This document shows positions 43,588 through 53,366 of a stretch of DNA of 64,000 bases, piece after piece. A program made the translations under genes and the position numbers. Position 1 is the stretch's first letter; every line of letters begins with the position of its first letter. Origin of the DNA: Phocaeicola oris (GTDB taxonomy: Bacteria > Bacteroidota > Bacteroidia > Bacteroidales > Bacteroidaceae); contig NZ_JAJLQX010000007.1 in assembly GCF_021295095.1 (NCBI RefSeq), positions 54,077 through 118,076 on the forward strand, written 5' to 3'. The notes beneath the pieces are model-generated. The model did not search any database. It saw only the letters and a program-made list of their open reading frames with translations, and was not told the origin of the DNA.

Positions 43588-44508
43588 CTATTTCTTTACC
43601 GGCGAACTATTTGAATCATCATTTCGAGTAGTAACGATATAGGCACCAACTAAAATCAGAATACCTGCAATCGGTTTATCCCAAGTCAATATATCCTGAC
43701 CGATAGCCATAGCAACAAATGCCGCGACAACTGTTTGTAAATTGGTATAAACACTTACAGTAGTTGCTTTCAGGTATTTCATCGCAAACGGAATAAGGAA
43801 ATATCCAAGCACGGTAGCGAAAACAACAATAAATGCCATCTCAATGATACCATCCCACGCAATTCCCGAAGTATATAACTTGTTCGTTGAGAAATCTTTC
43901 ATTGCAAACGGAACAGTAACAAGAGCAGAAATAAGGAACACCCATTTCATTTGAGTTACAGGACTGTATCTGGACGATATCTTTCTGGTTACAATCAAAT
44001 AAACAGCCCATGTCAACAAACTTAGGATTGCCAAGAAGATACCTAACAAATCATTTGATCCGCCATTCAAATTCACTTTACTGGCAAAAATCATCAGCAT
44101 TCCTCCAAGGAGAGCCAGTAATACACCAATAATGCTTCTGGTTGTAATCTGTTCTTTAATAAAAACAGTAGCTAAAAGCATCACCGCCACAGGAGTCATA
44201 GCGGCAACCAATGAATAATAAAACGGACTGGTATAATATAAACTGAAAGATGTCAATGTTTGAGAAACCACGAATCCAAGTAATCCGCCCAAAAGGATAA
44301 CAATCAAATCTTTTGTCACGACCTTTTCTTTAGGAGCAAAACATTGGACAATCCAGAAAATAATAGCGGCACCTAAGCTCCGAGTCGCGATATATCCTAT
44401 GGGTGTAACCCAATTATCTAAAAGGAGCTTAGTGACAGGAACACCTAAACCAAAAATCACATTTGCCATGAAAACGGCCGAATGACCTTTTAATTTATAT
44501 CTATCCAT
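43588..44508 (-). CDS. EamA/DMT-superfamily transporter
   Basis: 306-aa membrane protein with about ten transmembrane helices in two EamA repeats (about 8-140 and 155-290). The repeat starts MANVIFGLGVPVTKLLLDN, and the second half ends KPIAGILILVGAYIVT. Members export amino acids, metabolites or drugs across the inner membrane; the substrate is not predictable here. It has its own -7 element. Confidence 0.9.
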   Translation of the reverse strand: MDRYKLKGHSAVFMANVIFGLGVPVTKLLLDNWVTPIGYIATRSLGAAIIFWIVQCFAPKEKVVTKDLIVILLGGLLGFVVSQTLTSFSLYYTSPFYYSLVAAMTPVAVMLLATVFIKEQITTRSIIGVLLALLGGMLMIFASKVNLNGGSNDLLGIFLAILSLLTWAVYLIVTRKISSRYSPVTQMKWVFLISALVTVPFAMKDFSTNKLYTSGIAWDGIIEMAFIVVFATVLGYFLIPFAMKYLKATTVSVYTNLQTVVAAFVAMAIGQDILTWDKPIAGILILVGAYIVTTRNDDSNSSPVKK

Positions 44509-44531
44509 GAATAAGCATTATAAAGTGAACG

Positions 44532-44539
44532 CAAAGATA
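44532..44539 (-). promoter_or_regulatory. -7 element of the EamA gene
   Basis: Minus strand TATCTTTG, 23 bp before the start codon. Confidence 0.6.
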
Positions 44540-44601
44540 AAAAATAGATAGAAAGAGAAGAAGCTATCTGTTATATTTGTTATTTATGCCTCCCTTCCTT
44601 T

Positions 44602-46209
44602 CTAAAAAGGGACCTCTGCTGTAAGCTCCATTCGCTCTCCCGTTTTAGGATGGGTAAAGGTTAGCTTTTCTGCGTGAAGATATAATCTGTCAGCCGGCTT
44701 TCCATATAGAGAATCTCCTTTTATCGGACAATTCAATCCATACGAAGAAGCACAATGAACACGTAACTGATGAGTTCTTCCTGTATGAGGGACCAAACAG
44801 ACTCGTGTTGCACAGTCTTTTATATCAATCACTTGATAATCGGTTACCGCGGACTTTCCTTTTTGAAAGTCAACTACTTGATAAGGACGATTCAAAGGAT
44901 CAGAACAAATTGGCAAAGAGATAATCCCGTGTGTCTGTTTTATTACTCCGTCTAATAAAGCGACATATTCTTTATGTATTGTCCGCTCTTTAAATTGCTT
45001 CTGCAATTGCTCGTGCGCTTCTTTTGTCTTGGTTAACAGCATGACGCCCGAAGTAGCCATATCCAACCGATGGACAATGAGCGATTCTTCCGCTGCCGGA
45101 CAACGCTCTTTAATAATAGAATAAACAGAAGGCATTTGACTCTTCCCGGGAACAGACAGCATTCCGGACGGTTTATTCACGACTATCAGAAAATTATCCT
45201 CATATAATATAGGAAGTTCAAGTGAAACTTTCTCTTCCAAGGGATTCGGATCCACGCTCAATCCTTGCGTCATGAAAGTCAGAATAGGAAGACATTTTCC
45301 ACGACAAGCCGGATAATACCGCAGATGGTGTCGAATCTCTTCCTTCGATGAAGCACCCCACCAGAACTCAGCCATACAAACAGGCCGATAATGATGAAGA
45401 TAAGCATATTGTAACAGCTTCGGAGCACAACATTCTCCACTTCCTGCCGGAGGGATACGTTGTGAAGTGGTAGCAAATATGTTCAACAAATCTTTCTTTT
45501 CGCCCCGGGCATTCAGCATCACAAATCGGCTGAACAACCAACGCTGCAAAGCATCCGACTTTTCTTTCCGCTCCTTCTTCAAAGCATTTATTGCATCCGT
45601 GAATATGGCCAACTCTTTTTCCTTTTGAGTTATAACATGTTCAAAATGCTTTCTCATCCGACACAATTCGGCTTTCATAAATTGGCTTTCCTTTATTAAC
45701 TCCGCTTTCTGTTCCGGTGTAAGAAGATGCTTTCGAAGTTCATCCCGCTGCTGTTTTGCAATCTTCATCTGCTGCCGATAGGATACAATTCGTTGATATA
45801 CTTCCTCTTTTTGCTTATTCAGCCATCCTTTCATCTTTAAATAGGCATCCTCTCTTTCCTTTTCCGCAACAGCCTTATTTAATTGCGATATTTCGGCCTC
45901 ATGAACCTGAAAGTAACTACCCGGCCGAAGTAAATCGTAAACAGGAGGAACAAAATACTCCCAATCGTTCCGATTCGAAAGGATACCGGAATAAGCCGCC
46001 AAATAACCCAACTCTCCTTGCTGATTCTCTACCACAAGCACTCCGAACATCTTTCCTTTTGCTATCTCTTCCTGCCAAACTTTAACTGAAGCAATATAAG
46101 TTTGCAATTCCTCAGCAGCCATCACACTAAGAGGGTGTGGCGTATAGCAAAACGGAAAGGTAAACCGCTCCGGCTTCGGGATTTCTGTATATAACGGATG
46201 GAAAGCCAT
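44602..46209 (-). CDS. RluA-family pseudouridine synthase with long N-terminal extension
   Basis: 535-aa RNA pseudouridine synthase. The catalytic domain fills the C-terminal 215 residues, with VVNKPSGMLSVPG and the active-site Asp in HRLDMATSGVMLL, and RTHQLRVHCA near the end. The first 320 residues are an extension seen in Bacteroidetes homologues, including a long coiled coil (about 130-220, rich in Lys, Glu and Gln). The longer frame would start with TTG at 46212; ATG at 46209 (MAFHPLYTE) is preferred. The stop of the upstream gene is 3 bp away, so the two are translationally close. Confidence 0.88.
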   Translation of the reverse strand: MAFHPLYTEIPKPERFTFPFCYTPHPLSVMAAEELQTYIASVKVWQEEIAKGKMFGVLVVENQQGELGYLAAYSGILSNRNDWEYFVPPVYDLLRPGSYFQVHEAEISQLNKAVAEKEREDAYLKMKGWLNKQKEEVYQRIVSYRQQMKIAKQQRDELRKHLLTPEQKAELIKESQFMKAELCRMRKHFEHVITQKEKELAIFTDAINALKKERKEKSDALQRWLFSRFVMLNARGEKKDLLNIFATTSQRIPPAGSGECCAPKLLQYAYLHHYRPVCMAEFWWGASSKEEIRHHLRYYPACRGKCLPILTFMTQGLSVDPNPLEEKVSLELPILYEDNFLIVVNKPSGMLSVPGKSQMPSVYSIIKERCPAAEESLIVHRLDMATSGVMLLTKTKEAHEQLQKQFKERTIHKEYVALLDGVIKQTHGIISLPICSDPLNRPYQVVDFQKGKSAVTDYQVIDIKDCATRVCLVPHTGRTHQLRVHCASSYGLNCPIKGDSLYGKPADRLYLHAEKLTFTHPKTGERMELTAEVPF

Positions 46210-46212
46210 CAA

Positions 46213-46533
46213 TCAATCGGCTATGGGAACCAAATAATTGACTTTCTTTCCGGCAGACTTAGCATAAGCTATCTCGCGTTTTGTGCTTTCACCGATGTAA
46301 CCATTTACGTTGATAACAAATATCTCATCGGCTAAATCTATTTTACGAAGATGCATATCATCAAGCATCTCTTTCACTCCGGGCTTCCAAACTTCCTCAT
46401 CACCGGAATGACCGAACAGCCCTACCGTGATAACTATATTTCCGGACAGCGTAAGGTCCTTCTGAGCTTCCATGAACTCGTCCTTAAAACGAGTACTGCC
46501 ACACAAAGTAATAATCTTGAAATTCTTTATCAT
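46213..46533 (-). CDS. DUF4406/nucleoside 2-deoxyribosyltransferase-like protein
   Basis: 106-aa protein with a Rossmann-like fold. It starts ITLCGSTRFKDEFMEAQKDL and later has DLADEIFVINVNGYIGESTKREIAYA, the pattern of the deoxyribosyltransferase-like superfamily, where the Glu near GESTKREI is often catalytic. The actual reaction is unknown. It is followed by the RluA gene with a gap of only 3 bp, and has its own -7 element. Confidence 0.83.
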   Translation of the reverse strand: MIKNFKIITLCGSTRFKDEFMEAQKDLTLSGNIVITVGLFGHSGDEEVWKPGVKEMLDDMHLRKIDLADEIFVINVNGYIGESTKREIAYAKSAGKKVNYLVPIAD

Positions 46534-46552
46534 ACCTATCTGTAATATAAGG

Positions 46553-46560
46553 CAAAGTTA
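46553..46560 (-). promoter_or_regulatory. -7 element of the DUF4406-RluA operon
   Basis: Minus strand TAACTTTG, 20 bp before the start codon. It is divergent from the promoter at 46633. Confidence 0.6.
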
Positions 46561-46632
46561 TGAAATTCTGCTATTAAAGTCTAACGTCGTTCGTTTTTTT
46601 ATATAGAATTTCCTGATTTAGCGGAAAGACGT

Positions 46633-46640
46633 TATCTTTG
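46633..46640 (+). promoter_or_regulatory. -7 element of the phosphotransferase gene
   Basis: TATCTTTG. It overlaps the first in-frame start (46638), which therefore cannot be used. Confidence 0.65.
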
Positions 46641-46670
46641 CTAACATTAATAATCAAATACATCAATATC

Positions 46671-47753
46671 ATGGAAATAGAAGAAATCATTAAACAGTTT
46701 CCGCAAGTCGGCAAAGTAGAGAATATCAAACCGCTAACTTCCGGATTTATCAATAGAACGTACTTAGTTACTTCTGCCAATCCGAATGAACCGAATTATG
46801 TTTTGCAAAAAGTAAATCACAATGTTTTCCGGAACATTGACCTTTTAATGCATAACATCGAAGTCGTTACCAATCATATTCATGACAAACTGATTGCCGC
46901 TCATACCGAAAACATTGACCGTAAGGTGTTACGCTTCATCCCTGCCAAAGACGGTAAGACTTATTACTTCGACGGTGAGGGTTACTGGAGAATTTGTATC
47001 TTCATTCCACGCTCCAAGACATTGGATGCCGTTAATCCGGAGACCTCTTATCTGGTTGGTTTGAAATTCGGTGAGTTCGAGGCTATGCTGGCTGACGTGC
47101 CAGAGAAACTGGGCGAAACCATCCCCGATTTCCACAATATGGAACTCCGCATCCACCAGTTGCATGAGGCTGTTCAGGAGAATAAAGCCGGTCGGTTGGA
47201 AAAAGTTCAAAGCATTGTCGACGATATTGAGCGAGACGCTGAGGAAATGTGTAAAGCGGAAGAACTGTATCGCCAAGGACTGCTTCCCAAACGTATCTGC
47301 CACTGCGACACAAAAGTTAGCAACATGTTATTCGATGAAGATTCCAACGATGTTTTGTGTGTTATTGACCTTGACACCGTTATGCCAAGTTTTGTCTTCT
47401 CCGATTTTGGTGACTTCCTCCGTTCCGGCGCGAATCCTGCTCCGGAAGATGAGCCGGATTTAGATAAGATTCAATTCAACATGGATATTTTCCGTGCGTT
47501 TGCAAAGGGTTATATTGAGTCTGCCAAGTCATTCCTCACTCCTATTGAGATTGACAACCTGCCTTTTGCGGCAACGCTCTTTCCATACATGCAGGCTGTC
47601 CGATTCTTAGCCGATTACATTAACGGCGATACCTACTATCAGATTCACTATCCGGAGCATAATCTAATTCGTACAAAAGCGCAAATGAAACTTTATTACG
47701 AAGCAAAGAAAGCCGTTCCGGAAATGACGGAATACATCAACAGCATCCGATAA
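46671..47753 (+). CDS. APH/choline kinase-like phosphotransferase (possible hexosamine kinase)
   Basis: 360-aa kinase of the aminoglycoside phosphotransferase fold. The catalytic loop ICHCDTKVSNMLFD and the metal-binding VIDLDTVMPSF are typical, as is the N-terminal PLTSGFINRTYLV. Related Bacteroidetes proteins resemble N-acetylhexosamine 1-kinase, which salvages mucin or milk sugars; antibiotic resistance is not implied. The start MEIEEIIKQF is set by the promoter element, which overlaps the earlier in-frame codon. It is monocistronic with a strong terminator. Confidence 0.85.
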   Translation: MEIEEIIKQFPQVGKVENIKPLTSGFINRTYLVTSANPNEPNYVLQKVNHNVFRNIDLLMHNIEVVTNHIHDKLIAAHTENIDRKVLRFIPAKDGKTYYFDGEGYWRICIFIPRSKTLDAVNPETSYLVGLKFGEFEAMLADVPEKLGETIPDFHNMELRIHQLHEAVQENKAGRLEKVQSIVDDIERDAEEMCKAEELYRQGLLPKRICHCDTKVSNMLFDEDSNDVLCVIDLDTVMPSFVFSDFGDFLRSGANPAPEDEPDLDKIQFNMDIFRAFAKGYIESAKSFLTPIEIDNLPFAATLFPYMQAVRFLADYINGDTYYQIHYPEHNLIRTKAQMKLYYEAKKAVPEMTEYINSIR

Positions 47754-47770
47754 TCATCGTATCATATACC

Positions 47771-47802
47771 AAAAGGGCACTTTTCATCCGGTGCCCTTTT
47801 TT
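47771..47802 (+). terminator. Terminator of the phosphotransferase gene
   Basis: AAAAGGGCAC and GTGCCCTTTT arms, followed by more T. Confidence 0.88.
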
Positions 47803-47820
47803 GTTCTTTGCTACATTTTT

Positions 47821-47883
47821 GCGTCGTCCCGACGCGGGACAGTGCATTTTCTCTCGTAAAAGCACCTTCGTCGGCCGACGAAA
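47821..47883. repeat. Cluster of three inverted repeats, GC-rich
   Basis: GTCCCG-ACG-CGGGAC at 47826-47840 (alternative GCGTCG-TCC-CGACGC at 47821), then GTGCATTTT/AAAAGCAC (47842-47865), then the perfect 16-bp palindrome TTCGTCGGCCGACGAA (47867-47882). They lie between two convergent genes. One may end the helicase transcript, although no strong T run follows. Confidence 0.5.
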
Positions 47884-47941
47884 GCATTTTTCTTGCGTTT
47901 ATCTATATGTTCTCATCAATTCGTTGGAACTAAAAACAATA

Positions 47942-50890
47942 TTATATATACCGCCATGGAATACTATCCATCAACTTTTTATAAATAGCATCGGACTGAA
48001 GGATTTCGGGAACACCAATAATAAACATCCGTTTCCTTGCACGGGTAAGCGCAACATTCAACTTGCGGTCTATTTGAACCCCATCTTCCTCCATCAAGTT
48101 CGAAAGCCATTTCAGTTGTCCAAACTCGTTAACGCTGAACGAATAAATGATGTTATCGCGTTCGCTGCCTTGGTAGCGTTCCACAGTATCAATGGAAATG
48201 CTGTTTAACTCCGGAATGTTCAGCGCGCGAAGTTCTTTTTTAATCAACGCAATCTGACTTCGATAAGGGGTAATCACACCCAAGGTCTGCGCAGAATCAA
48301 AGTTCACCGAGTCCGACTCATAAATTTCTTTGGCCAGCACAGCTACCTGTCGGGCTTCCATCCGATTGGTCTTCCCTGAAGGGCTTTGACTATCGACTTT
48401 AGAAGGAATAAACAGAACAGGTTTGTCTATATGCTCTTTTTGATGAGCCAAACCGAGCGACTCCAATTTTCCAGAGTAGAATGCGTTATTCGGAAATAGC
48501 GCGACCCCCGGATGCATACGCCCTTGGACACAAAGCATATCCATTGCCCGCGTATTCCCGACACTGCGCAAATGACGATACAGTCGTTCAAAAAGAGAAT
48601 CTTTCAAGTTGTAAACAGAAATATTGCGAAGTAACGCATCATGTACCTCCGACTCCTCACCCGACTGTAATACCACTGCCGGCAATTGCTTAGGATCACC
48701 AATCAAAACAAATTTTCCGATAGCATTTCCCCCATCCGGGAATTTAGCGCACAATATGCCCAACAGTTGTGGCTCAAGTATTTGTGTCGCTTCATCCACA
48801 ATAGCCACGTCAAATCGCTTCAACTTAAACAATTCGGTACGCATAGAGATAGAGGCGACTGTTCCAACAAATACACGGCAATCGCAAATCGTCTCCCGAA
48901 CCTCGCTACGACTTCCGCAGCCGGCCAATATATTCGATAGTAAGTGGTCATGAAATCGTTTATCGCAATTCAATTCCGAACCCACACGAATATATTTTAT
49001 CTCCGGATTTATCGCGCTGATTGATTGACAAATTTCATCGACCGCCCTGTTCGTGTATGCCACTAAAAGCACCTGTTGATGTTTTCTGAAGTAAAAATAT
49101 TCCACCATTCTCCTGAGGGCACACGATGTTTTTCCTGTTCCCGGAGGACCCACCAACAAAAAGAAATCCTTCGCCGCGTCAGCTTTCAAAGCCATACGCT
49201 CAAAAACATTCTCCGCACTCCGAATTGCCTCATCATAACGCACGTCAAACCGCGGAACTCGCTGACTCAACAGCAAATCTCTCCGATCCGGATTGGCCTG
49301 TAAAAAAGAAACCAGTCCCATATACATTCCACGGAATGAAGTATCCATTGAATCATGCTCTATCGCATAATAACTCTCCGGAGGAAAGACAGACAAATTA
49401 CGCTGTGAAAAACGTAAACGAATTCGGAGTTTCGCGTCTGTAATCTCGTCTATACTGCCTTTAAAAACCAACTTATTAGTGGCATTATCCGCGTCGCTGT
49501 TTCGTTCGTAAAGCACCACCACATCGCCGCTACGGAAATTAGGCATAAACAGCTCATCGTATGGCGGAATGCTCAACGTGACATACGGATGCCTCTCTTC
49601 GGATGCCTTATTATCCGTCAACTTCAGATTATAAAGAATTTCTCCCGCCTCTTTCTTCTCGGCTAACGAACTAAGCCATAGCGCGGACGCGCCCGTTCGT
49701 CCATAATAATCCATACTACCGGACTTGCTTATATAAAGTTCTTTAGTGATAAAGTTGTAAAGCGTGTAGAAATAACTCTTTTCTATTTCAGAAAGTTGAG
49801 CTATATGATTGCCAAACCGATTGACAGTCGGCTTCAGATAATTTTCCCAAAAACGGCCGTGCATACGACGAACATTCAGCGTAACGGGGTTAATCTGCCC
49901 CAATAACTCCTTGGTATAAACCATATCATTGCGTGCCTGTGTTTGATACTCGTTGGCCACAATCAGATTCCGAAGATTGATGATTTTCTTTACATCGCCC
50001 CATGATCCGCGTGACGGATAAAGCAACGGATACCGCGTGTATAAAAGATAAGGATGTGTATGCCGATGATTATGATTCATACTAAATTCCAACACTGCTA
50101 AATAGAGCAACATCTGAGTCCGATTATTCTCTTTCGGAATAACTTTTCCACGAACGGTCATTTCGTCAGCACGTCCTGATTTCATTTCAATGAAACTGCT
50201 CATATCGCGCTGCATATAGTCAAGCCTTCCCTGAATGCCAAGAGCTTCACAAATGTATGAAGGTTCAAGTACCGCGTCATTTCTGTCCAACTCATAACCC
50301 GACTGCGCAAAAGTTTCTTCTACCGTCCGGCGAATATGCTCGAAATGTACGCGGCAATCTTTAGCAAACTCTTTTTCTTTCCTTCCATCCAATAATTCTT
50401 CACACGCGGCAAGTTCAATAGGGTACATACGAAACGCCTTCTTCATACAAGAAATGAAATCGGGAGACTGCTTCCCCGCATGAATCCATTCATCTAAAAA
50501 TAGATTCGCTATGTTACCCAATAGCAACGGGCGGGCATTGTCAGTCGGCTCTAACCTATTTAATAAGTAATTAACAGGATGATTCCCATAATCTTTATAG
50601 CACTCCGCCAGCGAACTGATATCCAACAGATAGTCCGGTTCCAATACCATAAACGAAGGGACATACTCATTCGGGCCGACTCTCTTAACATCCAACAGAT
50701 TCAATCGGGCATCATGCCACAACACTTTAACAGTCTCATCAAACTCATCATTTTCTTTGCGCACATGATATTTTACCTTCATGACCTCTTCCGCCGAAGA
50801 TCCCACAGGTAATACGTACAGATAATCCTTATCCGCGGTAAGGAGCTTTACACGTATCTTACGGATGGTCTGTTTTTCTTCTTCGTTCAC
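47942..50890 (-). CDS. Dna2-like nuclease-helicase fusion
   Basis: 982-aa protein with an N-terminal PD-(D/E)XK nuclease region (about 215-245, GRLDYMQRDM and FIEMKSGR with the D, E and K of the fold) and a C-terminal superfamily 1 helicase of the Dna2/NAM7 type: Walker A GPPGTGKTS near 582, Walker B VDEATQI near 695, GDPKQLPAV and the late motif VERYQGSERD and LNVALTRARKR. This order is that of Dna2 enzymes, which cut and unwind flaps and resected ends. It lies 10 bp downstream of murF-alr. Role in general repair or in defence is open. Confidence 0.85.
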   Translation of the reverse strand: MNEEEKQTIRKIRVKLLTADKDYLYVLPVGSSAEEVMKVKYHVRKENDEFDETVKVLWHDARLNLLDVKRVGPNEYVPSFMVLEPDYLLDISSLAECYKDYGNHPVNYLLNRLEPTDNARPLLLGNIANLFLDEWIHAGKQSPDFISCMKKAFRMYPIELAACEELLDGRKEKEFAKDCRVHFEHIRRTVEETFAQSGYELDRNDAVLEPSYICEALGIQGRLDYMQRDMSSFIEMKSGRADEMTVRGKVIPKENNRTQMLLYLAVLEFSMNHNHRHTHPYLLYTRYPLLYPSRGSWGDVKKIINLRNLIVANEYQTQARNDMVYTKELLGQINPVTLNVRRMHGRFWENYLKPTVNRFGNHIAQLSEIEKSYFYTLYNFITKELYISKSGSMDYYGRTGASALWLSSLAEKKEAGEILYNLKLTDNKASEERHPYVTLSIPPYDELFMPNFRSGDVVVLYERNSDADNATNKLVFKGSIDEITDAKLRIRLRFSQRNLSVFPPESYYAIEHDSMDTSFRGMYMGLVSFLQANPDRRDLLLSQRVPRFDVRYDEAIRSAENVFERMALKADAAKDFFLLVGPPGTGKTSCALRRMVEYFYFRKHQQVLLVAYTNRAVDEICQSISAINPEIKYIRVGSELNCDKRFHDHLLSNILAGCGSRSEVRETICDCRVFVGTVASISMRTELFKLKRFDVAIVDEATQILEPQLLGILCAKFPDGGNAIGKFVLIGDPKQLPAVVLQSGEESEVHDALLRNISVYNLKDSLFERLYRHLRSVGNTRAMDMLCVQGRMHPGVALFPNNAFYSGKLESLGLAHQKEHIDKPVLFIPSKVDSQSPSGKTNRMEARQVAVLAKEIYESDSVNFDSAQTLGVITPYRSQIALIKKELRALNIPELNSISIDTVERYQGSERDNIIYSFSVNEFGQLKWLSNLMEEDGVQIDRKLNVALTRARKRMFIIGVPEILQSDAIYKKLMDSIPWRYI

Positions 50891-50900
50891 CCTATCCTCC

Positions 50901-53366
50901 TTAATCCTGATAGTAAATTCGTTTCACACGATCGGAGACACTGGTCAAAATTTCATAAGGTATAGTTCCAAGAATATCAGACAAAACAGTAACAGGCAGG
51001 TTGTCGCCGAATATCTCCACGCGGTCACCTTCCACGCAATCAATGTCCGTTACATCAATCATAGCCACATCCATACAAATATTACCAATGTATGGAGCTT
51101 TTTGTCCATTGACCAAGCAATACGCACGCCCATTGCCCAGACGACGATCAAGCCCGTCGGCATAACCAATAGGAATGGCCGCAATACGGGAATCTCGTTC
51201 CAAACAACCCTTGCGGCTATAACCTACCGTATCCTCTTTCTTCACATTATGAATCTGAAGGATAGTAGACTTCAACGTACTGACATTATGGAGAACCTTA
51301 TTTGTAAACGGATCAACGCCATATAATCCCAAGCCCAAGCGAGCCATATCGAACTGAGCGCCGCCAAAACGCTCAATACCTGCCGTATTCAGAATATGAC
51401 AAAGGATTTTATGACTGAAAGCCGCCTGCAACTCACTTGAAGCCTTCTTGAATATATCAATCTGACGAACCGTATACGAATCAAACTGAGCAGAATCACT
51501 TCCTACAAGATGTGAGAATACGGAACGAGGGATAACAGCTGTCTGACGTTTCAAACGGCTAATCAGTTGAGGAATCTCTTCAGGCTCAAAGCCCAAGCGA
51601 TTCATACCGGTATTTATCTTTATATGAATAGGGAAATTGGTAACTCCTTCTTTCCCTGCTGCTTTTATCAAAGCCTCGAGCAATTGGAAACTATATACTT
51701 CCGGCTCCAGCTTATAATCGAACATGGTCTTAAACGCAGTAAGCTCCGGATCCATAATCATAATAGAAGCGGTAATACCGGCCTTACGTAAAACCGATCC
51801 TTCATCGGCGACAGCAACGGCTAAATAATCCACGCGGTGATCCTGCAAAGTCTTCGCTACCTCGTATGATCCTGCCCCATACGCAGAAGCCTTTACCATA
51901 CAAACTAATTTAGTTTCCGGTCTTAGCTTATTACGATACCAATTCAAGTTATCAATCAACGCGTTCAAATTAACTTCCAGAATGGTCTCGTGTACCTTTA
52001 ACTCCAATCTGTCGGAAATATCCTCGAAGTGAAACTCACGAGCACCCTTAATCAAAATCACTTCATCGTGAAGCTTCTGTAAGATGTTAGAATCAATCAG
52101 TTCTTCTGTTGTCTGAAAAAAATATTTCTCCTCATCGAACAGATTAGAAGCCGCGCTTATATCCTCGCCAACACCTATAATCTTATCAATCCCCCTGTTG
52201 TGCACCATTTGAGCAACCTCTCTGTAAAGCAACTTATTACTCTGTCCCGATTCTAATATATCGGATAAAATAAGCATACGCTTCTTGCTCTTATCAGCCG
52301 ATCGGCGCTGCATAAAGTCGAGCGCAATATCCAAAGAAGCTAAATCGGAGTTATAACTATCATTAATAAGCACACAACCATTCTTACCGTCTTTCACTTC
52401 AAGACGCATGGCTACCGGCTCAAGTGTGGCCATACGTTCCGCGATTTTTGTCGGAGATACCATAAAATAAAGCGCTACCGCCAGACTATGAAGCGAGTTC
52501 TCTATGGAAGCATCATCGATGAATGGAATAGTATATCGTGCCGGAATACCAAGATAGCGATACTTAATCGTGGTACTTTCAACTCCCTTTTCAACCGACT
52601 CAATGAACAGCGGACGCTCATTATCAATCTTCGACCAAGCAATCTCACGAGCCGTGAACAAGGATTTCTGAACACACGAACTTATAAGTTTATTATCAGC
52701 ATCATAAATAAGAACATCACAATCTTTAAAAAGCGTAAGCTTTTCCATACATTTATCTTGCATGGAAAAGAAATTCTCTTGATGAGCGCCTCCGATGTTA
52801 GTCAGTACGCCAATAGTAGGCTGAATAATCTCACGAAGCGACTCCATCTCTCCCATTTCTGAAATGCCGGCTTCGAAAACTCCCACTTGTGTATGCTCGT
52901 TCATCAGCCAAACCGAGAGAGGTACACCAATCTGTGAGTTATAACTGCGTGGCGAACGAGTAACAATTTTATCGGGACTGAGTAATTGATAAATCCATTC
53001 CTTCACAACGGTCTTGCCATTGCTACCGGTGACACCAACAATTGGTATCCGAAATTGCTTACGATGGTCGGCAGCCAAAGACTGCAAAGCTTTTAGCGAA
53101 TCTTTTACTTGAAGGAAATTAACATCAGCATAATCTGCAATATTCTCCGGCAAGTCGTTCACTACAAAGTTACGAACGCCACGTTCATATAAGTCGGGGA
53201 TATATTTATGCCCATTATTTCGCTTTGTTTTTAACGCGAAAAACAAAGTCTCCTCGGGAAATCCCAAAGAACGGCTGTCGGTCAATAACCAATCTATATT
53301 TGCTTGTGCTGTGCCTATACGCTTGGCACCAATCACTTTTGAAATGTTTTCAATTGAGTTTGACAT
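50901..53366 (-). CDS. Bifunctional MurF ligase / alanine racemase
   Basis: 821-aa fusion typical of Bacteroidetes. Residues 1-450 are MurF, which joins UDP-MurNAc-tripeptide to D-Ala-D-Ala (ATP loop GVTGSNGKT at 111-119, VFEAGISEMGE). Residues about 455-821 are alanine racemase, which makes D-Ala from L-Ala (PLP lysine in MVKASAYGAG near 490; GYSRKGCLERDSRIAAIPIG in the C-terminal barrel). The fusion links D-Ala production to its use. The start overlaps the end of the GSCFA gene by 34 bp, showing tight coupling. Confidence 0.94.
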   Translation of the reverse strand: MSNSIENISKVIGAKRIGTAQANIDWLLTDSRSLGFPEETLFFALKTKRNNGHKYIPDLYERGVRNFVVNDLPENIADYADVNFLQVKDSLKALQSLAADHRKQFRIPIVGVTGSNGKTVVKEWIYQLLSPDKIVTRSPRSYNSQIGVPLSVWLMNEHTQVGVFEAGISEMGEMESLREIIQPTIGVLTNIGGAHQENFFSMQDKCMEKLTLFKDCDVLIYDADNKLISSCVQKSLFTAREIAWSKIDNERPLFIESVEKGVESTTIKYRYLGIPARYTIPFIDDASIENSLHSLAVALYFMVSPTKIAERMATLEPVAMRLEVKDGKNGCVLINDSYNSDLASLDIALDFMQRRSADKSKKRMLILSDILESGQSNKLLYREVAQMVHNRGIDKIIGVGEDISAASNLFDEEKYFFQTTEELIDSNILQKLHDEVILIKGAREFHFEDISDRLELKVHETILEVNLNALIDNLNWYRNKLRPETKLVCMVKASAYGAGSYEVAKTLQDHRVDYLAVAVADEGSVLRKAGITASIMIMDPELTAFKTMFDYKLEPEVYSFQLLEALIKAAGKEGVTNFPIHIKINTGMNRLGFEPEEIPQLISRLKRQTAVIPRSVFSHLVGSDSAQFDSYTVRQIDIFKKASSELQAAFSHKILCHILNTAGIERFGGAQFDMARLGLGLYGVDPFTNKVLHNVSTLKSTILQIHNVKKEDTVGYSRKGCLERDSRIAAIPIGYADGLDRRLGNGRAYCLVNGQKAPYIGNICMDVAMIDVTDIDCVEGDRVEIFGDNLPVTVLSDILGTIPYEILTSVSDRVKRIYYQD

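Noticed and set aside
46638-46670. Upstream start for the phosphotransferase gene
   Set aside because: It lies inside the -7 promoter element TATCTTTG.
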